From Enterococcus_C asini_A (lineage in GTDB: Bacteria; Bacillota; Bacilli; Lactobacillales; Enterococcaceae), in NCBI RefSeq assembly GCF_031928785.1, contig NZ_JARQAL010000005.1: a DNA stretch of 64,000 bases; one strand, written 5' to 3'. The position numbers were made by a program, and so were the translations under genes. The notes below the pieces were generated by a model. That model did no database searches, was not told the origin of the DNA, and worked only from the letters and a program-made list of their open reading frames with translations. The first letter of the stretch is position 1. Every line of letters begins with the position of its first letter. Positions 1-8,156 of the stretch are shown in pieces.

Positions 1-978
1 AAAAAGAAAGCCGAAGTCACCCTTTACTTAAGCTCTGGTAGTAAAAAAATTGCAATGGACGATTATAGCGGCCAAACCTATAAAGAAGCTCAAACAGCTT
101 TAATCAAATTAGGCTTTAAAGAAAGCAACCTCTCCACCACTACTGAATACAATGACACTGTAGAAAAAGGGGATATTATTTCTCAAACGCCGGCGGTTGG
201 CACCGAAGTAACCCCGGAAGAACAAGAAGTGACCTTTGTGATTTCTGATGGAGTGGAACCGATCACCATGGAGAACTATCTGAATTGGAATCAGGCAGAT
301 GCTTATAGTGATTTAACTACGCAAGGTATTGCAGAAAACCATATTAAAATCGAAGAAGATTACAGCAGTGAGTATGCTGCCGGGACTGTTATGAAGCAAT
401 CTCCTGGTGCCGGCAAAGAAGTCATCCCCGGTGATACTGTGGTGACCTTAGTAATCAGTCGCGGGCAAAGCGAGTTAACCTTGGAAAGTTTGAAAGGAAA
501 AAGCCTGAGTGAAGCCCAAAGCTATCTATCAGAGCAAGGATTGGTCCAAGGAGATACGACAGAAGAGTATTCTAAAGATGTCCCTGAAGGCCAGGTTATT
601 TCTACAAGCCCAGAAGCTGGCAGTAAAGTTGCCATTGGTTCTAGCGTGTCACTCATCGTCTCAAAAGGTAAAGAACCAGAAGCCGAAGTTACAGATTATA
701 CGGTGAGGTACTCTGCTAGCTACGACACTGAGGGCACCCAAACCAGCAGTGGTGAAGATTTACCAGAACAAAAGATCAAAGTTTGGATTGTGGATCATAA
801 GAACAAAAATAAAAAAGAAGTGGATAGCTTCACTTTAAAATCTGCTAGCCAGCAACACACTGGAACGGTTACCGTTTCAATCGCAGAAGGAGAGAGTGCG
901 ACAATTTATTATCAGCGGGATAATGGTACTGTGGAAGAAGAGACCGTTACCGGAGATGCGACAATTACAATTCATTGA
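1..978 (+). CDS. prkC: PASTA-domain Ser/Thr protein kinase, C-terminal part (truncated by window start)
   Basis: The reading frame is open from the first base, so this is the 3' end of a longer gene. The visible 325 residues begin in the tail of one PASTA repeat and then hold three complete repeats of about 65-70 residues, each ending in the typical 'VISDG/VISRG/IVSKG' strand. About 100 residues of beta-rich, Lys/Glu-rich sequence with no recognised domain follow. PASTA repeats of PrkC/StkP/IreK kinases lie outside the membrane and bind muropeptides or lipid II. The kinase and transmembrane parts lie upstream of the window. In related bacteria prkC is followed directly by rsgA; here about 19.8 kb of surface genes intervene. 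The order prkC ... rsgA-rpe-thiN supports the call over other PASTA proteins such as PBP2x. Confidence 0.9.
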   Translation, partial: KKKAEVTLYLSSGSKKIAMDDYSGQTYKEAQTALIKLGFKESNLSTTTEYNDTVEKGDIISQTPAVGTEVTPEEQEVTFVISDGVEPITMENYLNWNQADAYSDLTTQGIAENHIKIEEDYSSEYAAGTVMKQSPGAGKEVIPGDTVVTLVISRGQSELTLESLKGKSLSEAQSYLSEQGLVQGDTTEEYSKDVPEGQVISTSPEAGSKVAIGSSVSLIVSKGKEPEAEVTDYTVRYSASYDTEGTQTSSGEDLPEQKIKVWIVDHKNKNKKEVDSFTLKSASQQHTGTVTVSIAEGESATIYYQRDNGTVEEETVTGDATITIH

Positions 979-988
979 TAGAAACACC

Positions 989-1021
989 AAAAAAGGAGAT
1001 GCCGTGGCATTTCCTTTTTTT
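989..1021. terminator. Bidirectional intrinsic terminator between prkC and the Mga-like gene
   Basis: A 15-bp stem with one mismatch (arms about 989-1003 and 1006-1020) closes on a very small loop. The left arm starts with an A run and the right arm ends with a T run, so it can end transcription of prkC (plus) and of the convergent regulator (minus). Confidence 0.8.
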
Positions 1022-1084
1022 AATGATTTCATATTTTTAATTAATCGAATCCTGTATCGAATGAGCAAGAGACACCCAGGTTGC

Positions 1085-2551
1085 TTATAAGCGTGAGTTG
1101 TATTGCAAATCAAGTAGTCTTTGAGTTAAATCTGTAGAAAAATCACGTTCTAAAAAATTCACGATAAAGCACGGCCAATCTTGCCTTGGGGCTAATTTGG
1201 GATCGCTAGTGATATACAAATCAAGTTCACAGTCGACTGACGGATTTAGCAAAACTTCTGTATAAGGAAAGTCTTTCAAAAATTGGAAAATATTCAAAGA
1301 AAGAATCGAATCTTGTAAGGAGACCAAACCGATACGAATCGTGCGCAAAGGTTGTTTTTCAGTATAGGGCAAGATGGTTAAGCTCAAAGTATGTGCTAAT
1401 TCTGGTAATACTCCTTGTAGCCAAGCCATTTCACTATCAGTAATCAACTCAGATAGCTGATTACTAATAGCAGTGTAAACTATATTGTATTGTTTCATGA
1501 GCTTTTTTGGCAAAGAGTCTTTCGTTTTAGAAAAAAAGGAGAATTGCCCTTTTTGTAGGGAAAAAGCTAAGAAAATACCGATGAAGTTGCAAAGACAGGT
1601 TTTGCGATCTTCTTTAGACAAGCTAACAGGCAAAAACTGATTTTGACAATATTCATAGAAAGCTTTAATAGCCAAAAAAAAGGATTCTTTTTGCTCGACT
1701 TTATTGGCATAGTAGGCTAAGCGCAGTTTAGCCGCCTCAGATTCTGCTGTTAGGACAGGATGATAATAATGAATGAAGTAATTAATAAATTCAACGTTAC
1801 GCGTTACCTGTTGAAAATCCGCCAACTGTGGAGTTAAGTAGTTACGAACTCCTACTTCTACAGTAGGAAATAGCAATTCATTAAAAAAAGATTGTTGCAG
1901 ATGATGATTCTGTTCATTACGGTAACGACAGACCACTAAGACCAACCAACACAATTGCTGAGGGACGCATTGCCGCAAGTCCTCTGACCAAGTAGACAAG
2001 AATTGTTCTTCTTCCGGAAAGTCTCCTTGCTTATAAAGAGAAAAGCTAGCAATTGTTAGCCATAAATAATGAATGTAAGACATCCGCACAATATGTTCTT
2101 CCCCAATAAGGTACATCTGGGCTAAGTTTAGTGAAATGCCTTCTTGCTCCAGCTGACTGGCTAAAGGTCGCATTCTTCTAGTAACAGTGGAAGTGCTCAA
2201 AAAACGCTGATCAGCAAATTCTTTTAAGGATGTTCCAGGATGAATCAAACTTTCAGTTAAAAACTGATGAGGTATTGACTGCTGGATCTGATATGATAAG
2301 AAAATATTATTTCGCTGGGGATTATGTCGCCAGCGAATTTTTTTATTTGATGTAAGTAAAGGAGTTTCCCCTAGTGACACGAGGTCTTGATCGATTTCTT
2401 GTAATAATTGCCAGAAAGGTTGGTAATTCCATTTTAATTGTTTGCTTAAAGCGTGGGGAGCATACTCGTCATCGGGAAAAGAGTTCATTTGTTGTAAAAA
2501 CTGAACTTTTTTTTGTTGTTGATTAGTTAAAAATAAACTTGAAATTAACAC
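1085..2551 (-). CDS. Mga/AtxA-family transcriptional regulator, divergent from the WxL operon
   Basis: About 488 residues with the layout of Mga-family virulence regulators. There is an N-terminal helix-turn-helix region, then a Mga-type second HTH ('FLSTSTVTRRMRPLASQLEQ'), a 'GEEHIVRMSYIHYLWL' stretch typical of the family, an all-helical PRD-like middle, and a C-terminal EIIB-like alpha/beta domain (from 'RIGLVSL'). A longer frame opens at an ATG at 2578, but AAGGAG at 2559-2564 lies inside it, 7 nt before a GTG at 2551. Starting at that GTG also lines up the N-terminus with the paralogue at 9236-10759, so GTG is preferred. The gene diverges from the WxL operon across 302 bp, which suggests it controls that operon; this is inference. 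PRD/EIIB parts suggest input from the sugar phosphotransferase system. Confidence 0.82.
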   Translation of the reverse strand: MLISSLFLTNQQQKKVQFLQQMNSFPDDEYAPHALSKQLKWNYQPFWQLLQEIDQDLVSLGETPLLTSNKKIRWRHNPQRNNIFLSYQIQQSIPHQFLTESLIHPGTSLKEFADQRFLSTSTVTRRMRPLASQLEQEGISLNLAQMYLIGEEHIVRMSYIHYLWLTIASFSLYKQGDFPEEEQFLSTWSEDLRQCVPQQLCWLVLVVCRYRNEQNHHLQQSFFNELLFPTVEVGVRNYLTPQLADFQQVTRNVEFINYFIHYYHPVLTAESEAAKLRLAYYANKVEQKESFFLAIKAFYEYCQNQFLPVSLSKEDRKTCLCNFIGIFLAFSLQKGQFSFFSKTKDSLPKKLMKQYNIVYTAISNQLSELITDSEMAWLQGVLPELAHTLSLTILPYTEKQPLRTIRIGLVSLQDSILSLNIFQFLKDFPYTEVLLNPSVDCELDLYITSDPKLAPRQDWPCFIVNFLERDFSTDLTQRLLDLQYNSRL

Positions 2552-2773
2552 AAAAACGCTCCTTCCATGAAATTCCATTGGACAAGTCAGATAACTATCT
2601 ACAAAAAATACGCAAAAGAAAGTAAGAACAACGATTGGGTTAAATAACCTAATGGATTTAAAATGGCAATGAAGTGTGTAAAATGCTCTTTATATTTGTA
2701 TTTTATCATAATTTTTAATGATTAAATTAATTTTATGTGAAAAAAGATAAAAAAATGACTTAATAAAAACGAA

Positions 2774-2810
2774 TGTTACACTAGCTAACAAAGTGAAGAG
2801 TTGCTATGAT
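2774..2810 (+). promoter_or_regulatory. Candidate promoter and inverted repeat of the WxL operon
   Basis: TGCTATGAT at 2802-2810 is an extended -10 element (TG-N-TATGAT). The -35 position (2782-2787, TAGCTA) is poor, as expected for an activator-dependent promoter. An inverted repeat TGTTA-N7-TAACA (2774-2790) overlaps that -35 and is a candidate regulator site. The GTG start at 2854 lies about 40 bp downstream of the expected transcription start. Confidence 0.45.
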
Positions 2811-2853
2811 TTATGTGTAATAGATTAAAATTTTTAAAGAAAGGAGTAAGAGC

Positions 2854-5763
2854 GTGAAGAAGCGATGGGTAAAATGCAAAATGAATAAAGCATTGACGCT
2901 AATCACTTTGGCTTCAACAATGATGTTGATGTCACCAATGATTTTGCAGACGGGTTCAGTTGTCTATGCAGTCACGCAAAATCAAGATACTGTTATCGTC
3001 GACAATGATGTGGGCAAACTAGACTACACTTATCATGCCGATGATACTACTATCTATTGGTCATTGTCTGTCAATGAAAAAAAGGCAGCTGACTCTGCCT
3101 ATCTACGATTGAAGATTGATTCTCTCGATGCAATTAAAGTTGCCGGACAATCAATTGGAAAAGATGAAACAGGTTGGTTTGTATTAGATGGTATCACTGG
3201 TAGTGCCAAAAGCTATCAAGTAGACTTCACCACCACTAATAATGGTAACCAAGAACTACCGATAACCGCAGAACTCGTCACACCGGGTGAGGAGGGGGCA
3301 GGGGATCAAGTTCAATCCTTGGTTGCAAATGGCACGTTAAAAGCGGAGATTCCCGTGGTTACGGAACTGCCGGAAGTAGCAACTTCTTCGACTGAACCAA
3401 AAGAAAATATTCCGTCTAATGAAAGCAGTGAGGGAAATAGGGAGGTTATTACTGATGATCAGACACAGGAGGCTGATACAGGCATTCAGGAGCAGACTGT
3501 AGGAGATCAGACAGCAAATGCTGATGTGGAGATTATGCCTCTTGCTGTTAATGATGTGATAAGCCACGGGATTGCAGCAAATGGGAAAAGCATTCTTGAT
3601 ACGCGACCTGGGACACCCACTACGTTGCCTGAAAATGTAGCCGAAGCAGGACAGGAAATAACCTTTACGTCTACTTATTCAGTTGACGGCTATGGTGCTA
3701 GGGGTTGTAACTGGACGGCAACAATTGATACATCATTATTTTCTATCAGTGGTCCCATATCACTCAGTTGGGTTATTACAAATTCAAATGGAACGACGCA
3801 AACGGGGGACCCGCTAAGCAAAACATTCGATGCTAACGGGAGTATCAGTAGTTACATGGATTCTCTAACACGCAATCAAAGCCTGACCTATACCTTCAAG
3901 TTGAAAGTTAAAGATTCCATTAGTACTGATATACGATCATCCCTTGTTACTAAAGTAACTTCTCAAGGAAATCCAACTGGAATAAGTAAGACTGGATATT
4001 ATTGGATCAAAGGGGACCCAATAACGGTAACGAATGGAATCAAAAATGTTTCTGGCAGTGATATTCTCGTGGGAGAAAAGGAAAATCTGGGATCAAAATA
4101 TGCAAGTACTGATGAAAAGATTGAATTCAGCTCAACTTTTACTCATCCTGAGAAAAATAGTCCCTATGTGTGGCAAGCAACCTTGCATACTGGAACCATT
4201 GACATAACAAAGCGAATTCGAGTGTATCGTCAAATTGGAAATAGTTCAAAAGAGGATGTGACAGAAGAAGTTTCGGTAAATAGGAATATTCTGACCCACA
4301 ATGATGAGGACGCCAATTTTTCTGGAGAAAAAATTACTTATTGGATTGAAGGAATCACAGCAAGTGCGATTAGCGATAAAGGAACTAAAGGCAATATCGT
4401 AAGTGAAGTGGCATGTGACGTCTATAAATCTACTGATACGGATTATTATTGGGTAAAGGGAAATTTCTATACATTAAGAAATGAAATCACAAAAGAAAAT
4501 GGAGATGATTTAATCACCTTTGATGCTGAGATTGGCGAAAGCTATGCTAATCCAAGTGACGGAATTGCTCTATATTCTAAATTCACCCTGCTGCCTAATA
4601 CATGGAACGTAGAATATGAGTACCAATGGAGTGCTAAATTAGATTTAGACACTCTCGATGTCAAAGTAGGTGACATTGTCCGGATTCAGCGAAAAGTTGG
4701 AGATAAGTGGAATACTGTAACCGATGTGATTATTAAAACAGGCGGTGTGATTGAGTATGCAATAGGAAGTTCATCAAGTGATGCCAATTACCATTATCGA
4801 ATCGTATCAACGGAAAATAAAAACTTAAGGATACAGCCGGATTCGAAATTTGTCATTGATACGAAAGGGATATTTTCTAGTAGCCTTTCACATCGAAAAA
4901 GAACGTGGAATTGGTGGGATTGGGGAAACTGGTCAGACTACAGTACGCCACATTCCAAGACTAATTCATACTGGGTAAAAGCTACAATCGATAATCCAAC
5001 GGTTCTTAGCTGGAGTGACAAAGAATCTCAAACGCGCCTCGAAGAAACCGAGGACATCATCGATTTGCAAACAGGTTACCAAGGAACTTTCTATTGGGAA
5101 GACCCGGATTCAGCTGACAATATTCTGGGGGCTTTGACCTTCGAAGTGCTGGAGACAGATTCTGTGGAAGAGCCATTTGTGACAATGGCTACCCAAAATG
5201 AAGATGGTAGTGCTACCTTTACAATCCCTTCAGAAAAACTCACTCATGGAACTCATAACTTCACTGTGCAAGCCTATAAAGGTGAGCTAAAAACTGGGGA
5301 GCCAATCGATTTGCAAATTACTGTAAATGGTAGTGTCAAACTGATCTCGGTACCAAGTGAAGTGAGTTGGAATTTGACGGTAGCTCAATCAAAAGGGGAG
5401 GCTATCTCTAGATCTAACGAAATGAAGTTAGAAATTCAAGACAGTCGATCTGATGACGAGAAAGAGAGTGCTCCTTGGACGCTTACGGTTTCTTCTCATC
5501 TTCCAAGCACTGCACCATTTAGCTTAGTATGGCGTGATGGTGGGAATCCCGTTGATCTTAATTCAACTGGAATTACATTAGGAAAAACTTCATCCTGGAG
5601 TGCAGCTAATTTCGTGGATTTCAAAACCTATGGAATGGACCAAGGGATTTTGTTGAAATCAGATGAATACTTACCAGTGAATACTTGGAACTATACAGGG
5701 GCAACGAATAATCCAGAAAAGCCTAATGAGGCGATTCTCTGGTCGCTTAACAGTACACCGTAG
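2854..5763 (+). CDS. Large secreted multidomain protein with C-terminal WxL-type domain
   Basis: 969 residues starting at GTG, with AAAGGAG 8 nt upstream. An N-terminal signal peptide (hydrophobic stretch about residues 12-40) is followed by a beta-rich region, an acidic Thr/Glu/Gln linker (about 175-232), and three related modules. Two modules end in 'YYW[IV]KG' (residues 382 and 531) and the third in 'SYWVKA' (706). The C-terminal third carries WxL hallmarks: 'SWNLTV' (W839), 'APWTLTVSS' (W875) and a final 'ILWSLNSTP'. WxL domains bind peptidoglycan non-covalently and occur in clusters with small WxL, LPxTG and DUF916/DUF3324 proteins, exactly as here. It is first in its operon, 15 nt before the next gene. 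The ligand of the repeated modules is unknown; an adhesin role is inference. Confidence 0.8.
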   Translation: MKKRWVKCKMNKALTLITLASTMMLMSPMILQTGSVVYAVTQNQDTVIVDNDVGKLDYTYHADDTTIYWSLSVNEKKAADSAYLRLKIDSLDAIKVAGQSIGKDETGWFVLDGITGSAKSYQVDFTTTNNGNQELPITAELVTPGEEGAGDQVQSLVANGTLKAEIPVVTELPEVATSSTEPKENIPSNESSEGNREVITDDQTQEADTGIQEQTVGDQTANADVEIMPLAVNDVISHGIAANGKSILDTRPGTPTTLPENVAEAGQEITFTSTYSVDGYGARGCNWTATIDTSLFSISGPISLSWVITNSNGTTQTGDPLSKTFDANGSISSYMDSLTRNQSLTYTFKLKVKDSISTDIRSSLVTKVTSQGNPTGISKTGYYWIKGDPITVTNGIKNVSGSDILVGEKENLGSKYASTDEKIEFSSTFTHPEKNSPYVWQATLHTGTIDITKRIRVYRQIGNSSKEDVTEEVSVNRNILTHNDEDANFSGEKITYWIEGITASAISDKGTKGNIVSEVACDVYKSTDTDYYWVKGNFYTLRNEITKENGDDLITFDAEIGESYANPSDGIALYSKFTLLPNTWNVEYEYQWSAKLDLDTLDVKVGDIVRIQRKVGDKWNTVTDVIIKTGGVIEYAIGSSSSDANYHYRIVSTENKNLRIQPDSKFVIDTKGIFSSSLSHRKRTWNWWDWGNWSDYSTPHSKTNSYWVKATIDNPTVLSWSDKESQTRLEETEDIIDLQTGYQGTFYWEDPDSADNILGALTFEVLETDSVEEPFVTMATQNEDGSATFTIPSEKLTHGTHNFTVQAYKGELKTGEPIDLQITVNGSVKLISVPSEVSWNLTVAQSKGEAISRSNEMKLEIQDSRSDDEKESAPWTLTVSSHLPSTAPFSLVWRDGGNPVDLNSTGITLGKTSSWSAANFVDFKTYGMDQGILLKSDEYLPVNTWNYTGATNNPEKPNEAILWSLNSTP

Positions 5764-5778
5764 AAAGGAGATCCATCT

Positions 5779-6135
5779 ATGACAAAATTGAAGAAACATC
5801 TCGTTTTGTTGGCGACGGTATCTCTGATCGCGTTGCCAACTGTCACATTTGCCGAGGAAGCAGCAGATATTCATACCGGAACAGTTGATTTTGAATTAGT
5901 GGAGGGCACGATTGAGTCTTCTACCACGGAACCAACAGAATCAGAGACCAGTGAATCAAAGAAGGATGGGATAACTGACGGGAATCAATCAACTGATCAG
6001 CCCCGCAAGTATGGCACAACGTTACCTAAAACGGGGGAAGTTGTAAATTTCTTCTCTGCATTTTTTGGGGTGGTCTTATTGGGAATCAGTGGATTGTTAA
6101 TCCGGAAACGTAAGAAAGGAGGCGACGCAGGATGA
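5779..6135 (+). CDS. Small LPxTG-anchored protein of the WxL operon
   Basis: 118 residues: a signal peptide (1-25, ending near 'TFAEEA'), a short Ser/Thr/Glu-rich spacer, and a sorting signal 'LPKTGE' at residue 82 followed by a hydrophobic helix and the positive tail 'RKRKK'. Sortase A would link it covalently to the wall. With only about 55 mature residues before the LPxTG it has little room for a binding domain. Small LPxTG proteins are regular members of WxL operons. Its start has a good ribosome site (GAAAGGAG), and its end overlaps the next start by 4 nt (ATGA), so the two are probably translationally coupled. Confidence 0.85.
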   Translation: MTKLKKHLVLLATVSLIALPTVTFAEEAADIHTGTVDFELVEGTIESSTTEPTESETSESKKDGITDGNQSTDQPRKYGTTLPKTGEVVNFFSAFFGVVLLGISGLLIRKRKKGGDAG

Positions 6136-6743
6136 ACTTGCGTAAAGTATTCTTTCTATCAGGATTGGGAATTTTACTTTTCGGTGCACAGGCAACTGTG
6201 GAAGCTTCTGAAACAGTAGGAAAAACTGAGTCAGGAATCTCAATTACCCTACTAGAACGGGATTTAGCAATCAATAAGGTTGAAACTCCTTCTTTTGGAA
6301 GACAACTTTGTAATGGGAAAGATCAAGTCTTTACTTCCCAGAGAGATTTAGTGGTTCGGGTGAAAGACAATCGGGAAGCCCGCAGTCCGTGGAAACTGAG
6401 TTATCGCTATCAAGGAGGAACGGTTAGCGATAAAGTAGCTCGAGACGTGATCTATCGTATTGCAGAAGGAGCACTGTCTGTAATCGAAGAAGTTGACAAA
6501 AATGAAGTGGCAACTCCGCTAGCGAAAAAAAATTATGTCGCCTCTGTGGTGGAGGTTGATCATAAACAGCGAGAAGCAGTCGAACAAGACTTACTTCAGT
6601 TGCAAGAAGTTGCCGAAGACAGCGGTACATTATATGAATATCGAGTCGCAAAAGAAGACATTTCCATGGAAGTGCCGAAAGAACTGACAAAAGGTGTGTA
6701 TCACGGAACACAAACAGTGTGTCTATATAATGTTCCGATTTAA
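6132..6743 (+). CDS. Small secreted WxL-domain protein
   Basis: 203 residues with a signal peptide (about 1-25, 'FLSGLGILLFGAQATVEA'). The proximal WxL motif is 'SPWKLSYRY' (W87). The C-terminus 'KGVYHGTQTVCLYNVPI' matches the second WxL motif in position but lacks its Trp. Two cysteines, near residue 59 and in the 'TVCLY' end, could form a disulfide, which is uncommon in this family. The middle (about 105-160) is rich in Glu, Lys and Val and predicted helical. It overlaps the preceding LPxTG gene by 4 nt. Cell-wall association is inferred from the family. Confidence 0.72.
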   Translation: MNLRKVFFLSGLGILLFGAQATVEASETVGKTESGISITLLERDLAINKVETPSFGRQLCNGKDQVFTSQRDLVVRVKDNREARSPWKLSYRYQGGTVSDKVARDVIYRIAEGALSVIEEVDKNEVATPLAKKNYVASVVEVDHKQREAVEQDLLQLQEVAEDSGTLYEYRVAKEDISMEVPKELTKGVYHGTQTVCLYNVPI

Positions 6744-6767
6744 AAACAAAAAATGGAGGAAATAAAA

Positions 6768-7418
6768 ATGAAAGCAATGAAGTATGTAGGATTAGGACTA
6801 ATCGCAGCATCAGCACTTTGCTTTACGACCCCGGTGGGAGCAGAAGAGCCCGCGGAATCGGGAAGTAGCAGATCCACACATATTAACGTAGAAGTAAAGG
6901 ATGATGTGAGTTATTTTGAACTTATATCTGTGCCACCAATCTACAATTTTTCTACGACACTTGACGGCCATGGGCAATACGGGAGTATAAGTGCGGTTGA
7001 CGGGAATACTTCGGATCCAAGTGATGGACTAGGTGAAGTTACCGTTGCCAAAGGGTATACAACACAGAGCAAATGGCAAGTTCGAGCGAAAATGACAATT
7101 TTGGGTGTTTATAGAGAAGGCGACAATCCTCGGGAAAATGCTACGATTACTCAATTTAAATATGTGTCTAAATCAGGAGAGGGGTTAATAGGTACGAGTC
7201 AGTCCTTTGAAGAAGGAACTGGAAAATATCAAGGTTATCTTTTTAATGACGGCGTTTTCCATGAAAAAAATGAGGTTGAGGGTGAGGATGACATAACTAC
7301 TGGATTGTTATCAAAATCAGTGGATGAGTTTGAACTTTCCTTTACGGCGAAGGATTTGCGAGTAGGCGATGAGCTTAAAGGAAGCTTAGTGTATAGTGTT
7401 GAAACAGTACCAGCTTAA
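6768..7418 (+). CDS. WxL-type surface protein
   Basis: 216 residues from the ATG at 6768, which has GGAGGA 7 nt upstream; an in-frame ATG at 6753 lies on top of that ribosome site and is rejected. A signal peptide (about 1-25) is followed by 'LISVPPIYNF', the pattern that precedes WxL domains in many family members. The proximal motif is relaxed to W-x-V ('SKWQVRAKM', W103), and the C-terminus ends 'LKGSLVYSVETVP', parallel to the canonical 'LTWTLSNTP'. It closely resembles the next gene in length and layout, so the two probably arose by tandem duplication. Confidence 0.72.
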   Translation: MKAMKYVGLGLIAASALCFTTPVGAEEPAESGSSRSTHINVEVKDDVSYFELISVPPIYNFSTTLDGHGQYGSISAVDGNTSDPSDGLGEVTVAKGYTTQSKWQVRAKMTILGVYREGDNPRENATITQFKYVSKSGEGLIGTSQSFEEGTGKYQGYLFNDGVFHEKNEVEGEDDITTGLLSKSVDEFELSFTAKDLRVGDELKGSLVYSVETVPA

Positions 7419-7460
7419 TAGTAATACTTAAAACTAAAAACATAAAAAAGGAGAATTATT

Positions 7461-8057
7461 ATGAAAACAAAACTAATTACTGGAGCGATTATTGGGGCAA
7501 CTCTATTTGGCGGAGCCCTTTCTGTATCCGCAGCAGGTGTGGACAATAATGTTGGTACGACTGATGTAGGGGTAGCTATCGTTGAACCTGCTAACGGTGA
7601 CGAAATCTTAACCCTAAAGGCTGTCCCTAAAAATTATATTTTTGAATCATTGGTAACCGAGAATAATGAATACTCATTAACTGCAACGCAAATTGGGGAT
7701 GAAAATGGAGGCAATAATCAAATCATTGTTCATAAAAATTACTCAGCAGTGGAGAAACACGAAGTCCGAGCTGAGGTTTCAAGCCTGACATTAACACGAG
7801 GGAAAGATAATCTAGGAACAGTTACTGTGGACAATTTCACAATTAATGAAAAAGCAGTTTTAGGCACTGGTAATGCTAAAGCCTTGTATACGGATAGTGA
7901 ATTTGCAGAAGGTACTCAGACAACTGGTGATTACACTAAGGCTGTAAGCAGTGCAACTATTGGCTTTACAAAAGCTGACTTGAAACCTGCAGATAAATTG
8001 ACGGGCACAATCACCTATACCATTGGAGAGTTTACACCTACGACTACTACTCCCTAA
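7461..8057 (+). CDS. WxL-like surface protein with His in place of the proximal Trp
   Basis: 198 residues with a clear signal peptide (1-25, ending 'VSAAG'). It aligns by eye with the preceding gene: 'LTLKAVPKNYIFESL' matches 'ELISVPPIYNFSTTL', 'EKHEVRAEVSSL' matches 'SKWQVRAKMTIL', and 'LTGTITYTIGEFTP' matches 'LKGSLVYSVETVP'. The key Trp is replaced by His100, so no true WxL motif is left. The fold is probably kept, but wall binding could be altered. The tail 'TPTTTTP' is short and Thr-rich. It has a strong ribosome site (AAAAGGAG) and is followed by a GC-rich hairpin that separates it from the WxLIP gene. Confidence 0.68.
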   Translation: MKTKLITGAIIGATLFGGALSVSAAGVDNNVGTTDVGVAIVEPANGDEILTLKAVPKNYIFESLVTENNEYSLTATQIGDENGGNNQIIVHKNYSAVEKHEVRAEVSSLTLTRGKDNLGTVTVDNFTINEKAVLGTGNAKALYTDSEFAEGTQTTGDYTKAVSSATIGFTKADLKPADKLTGTITYTIGEFTPTTTTP

Positions 8058-8100
8058 CAAAATCATCTTAATGATAGTGTAACAAAAACGCCTCATTCTT

Positions 8101-8126
8101 AGACGGCGGTTCCCAACCCGCCGTCT
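8101..8126 (+). terminator. GC-rich hairpin inside the WxL operon (attenuator or 3'-end stabiliser)
   Basis: Perfect 9-bp stem AGACGGCGG / CCGCCGTCT (8101-8109 and 8118-8126) with an 8-nt loop and no long T run after it. It lies in the 99-bp gap between the last WxL gene and the WxLIP gene. It probably lowers read-through or protects upstream mRNA, so that WxL proteins outnumber their membrane partner. Confidence 0.6.
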
Positions 8127-8156
8127 TCATCCTATTAAACTACAGGAGAAAAAATC

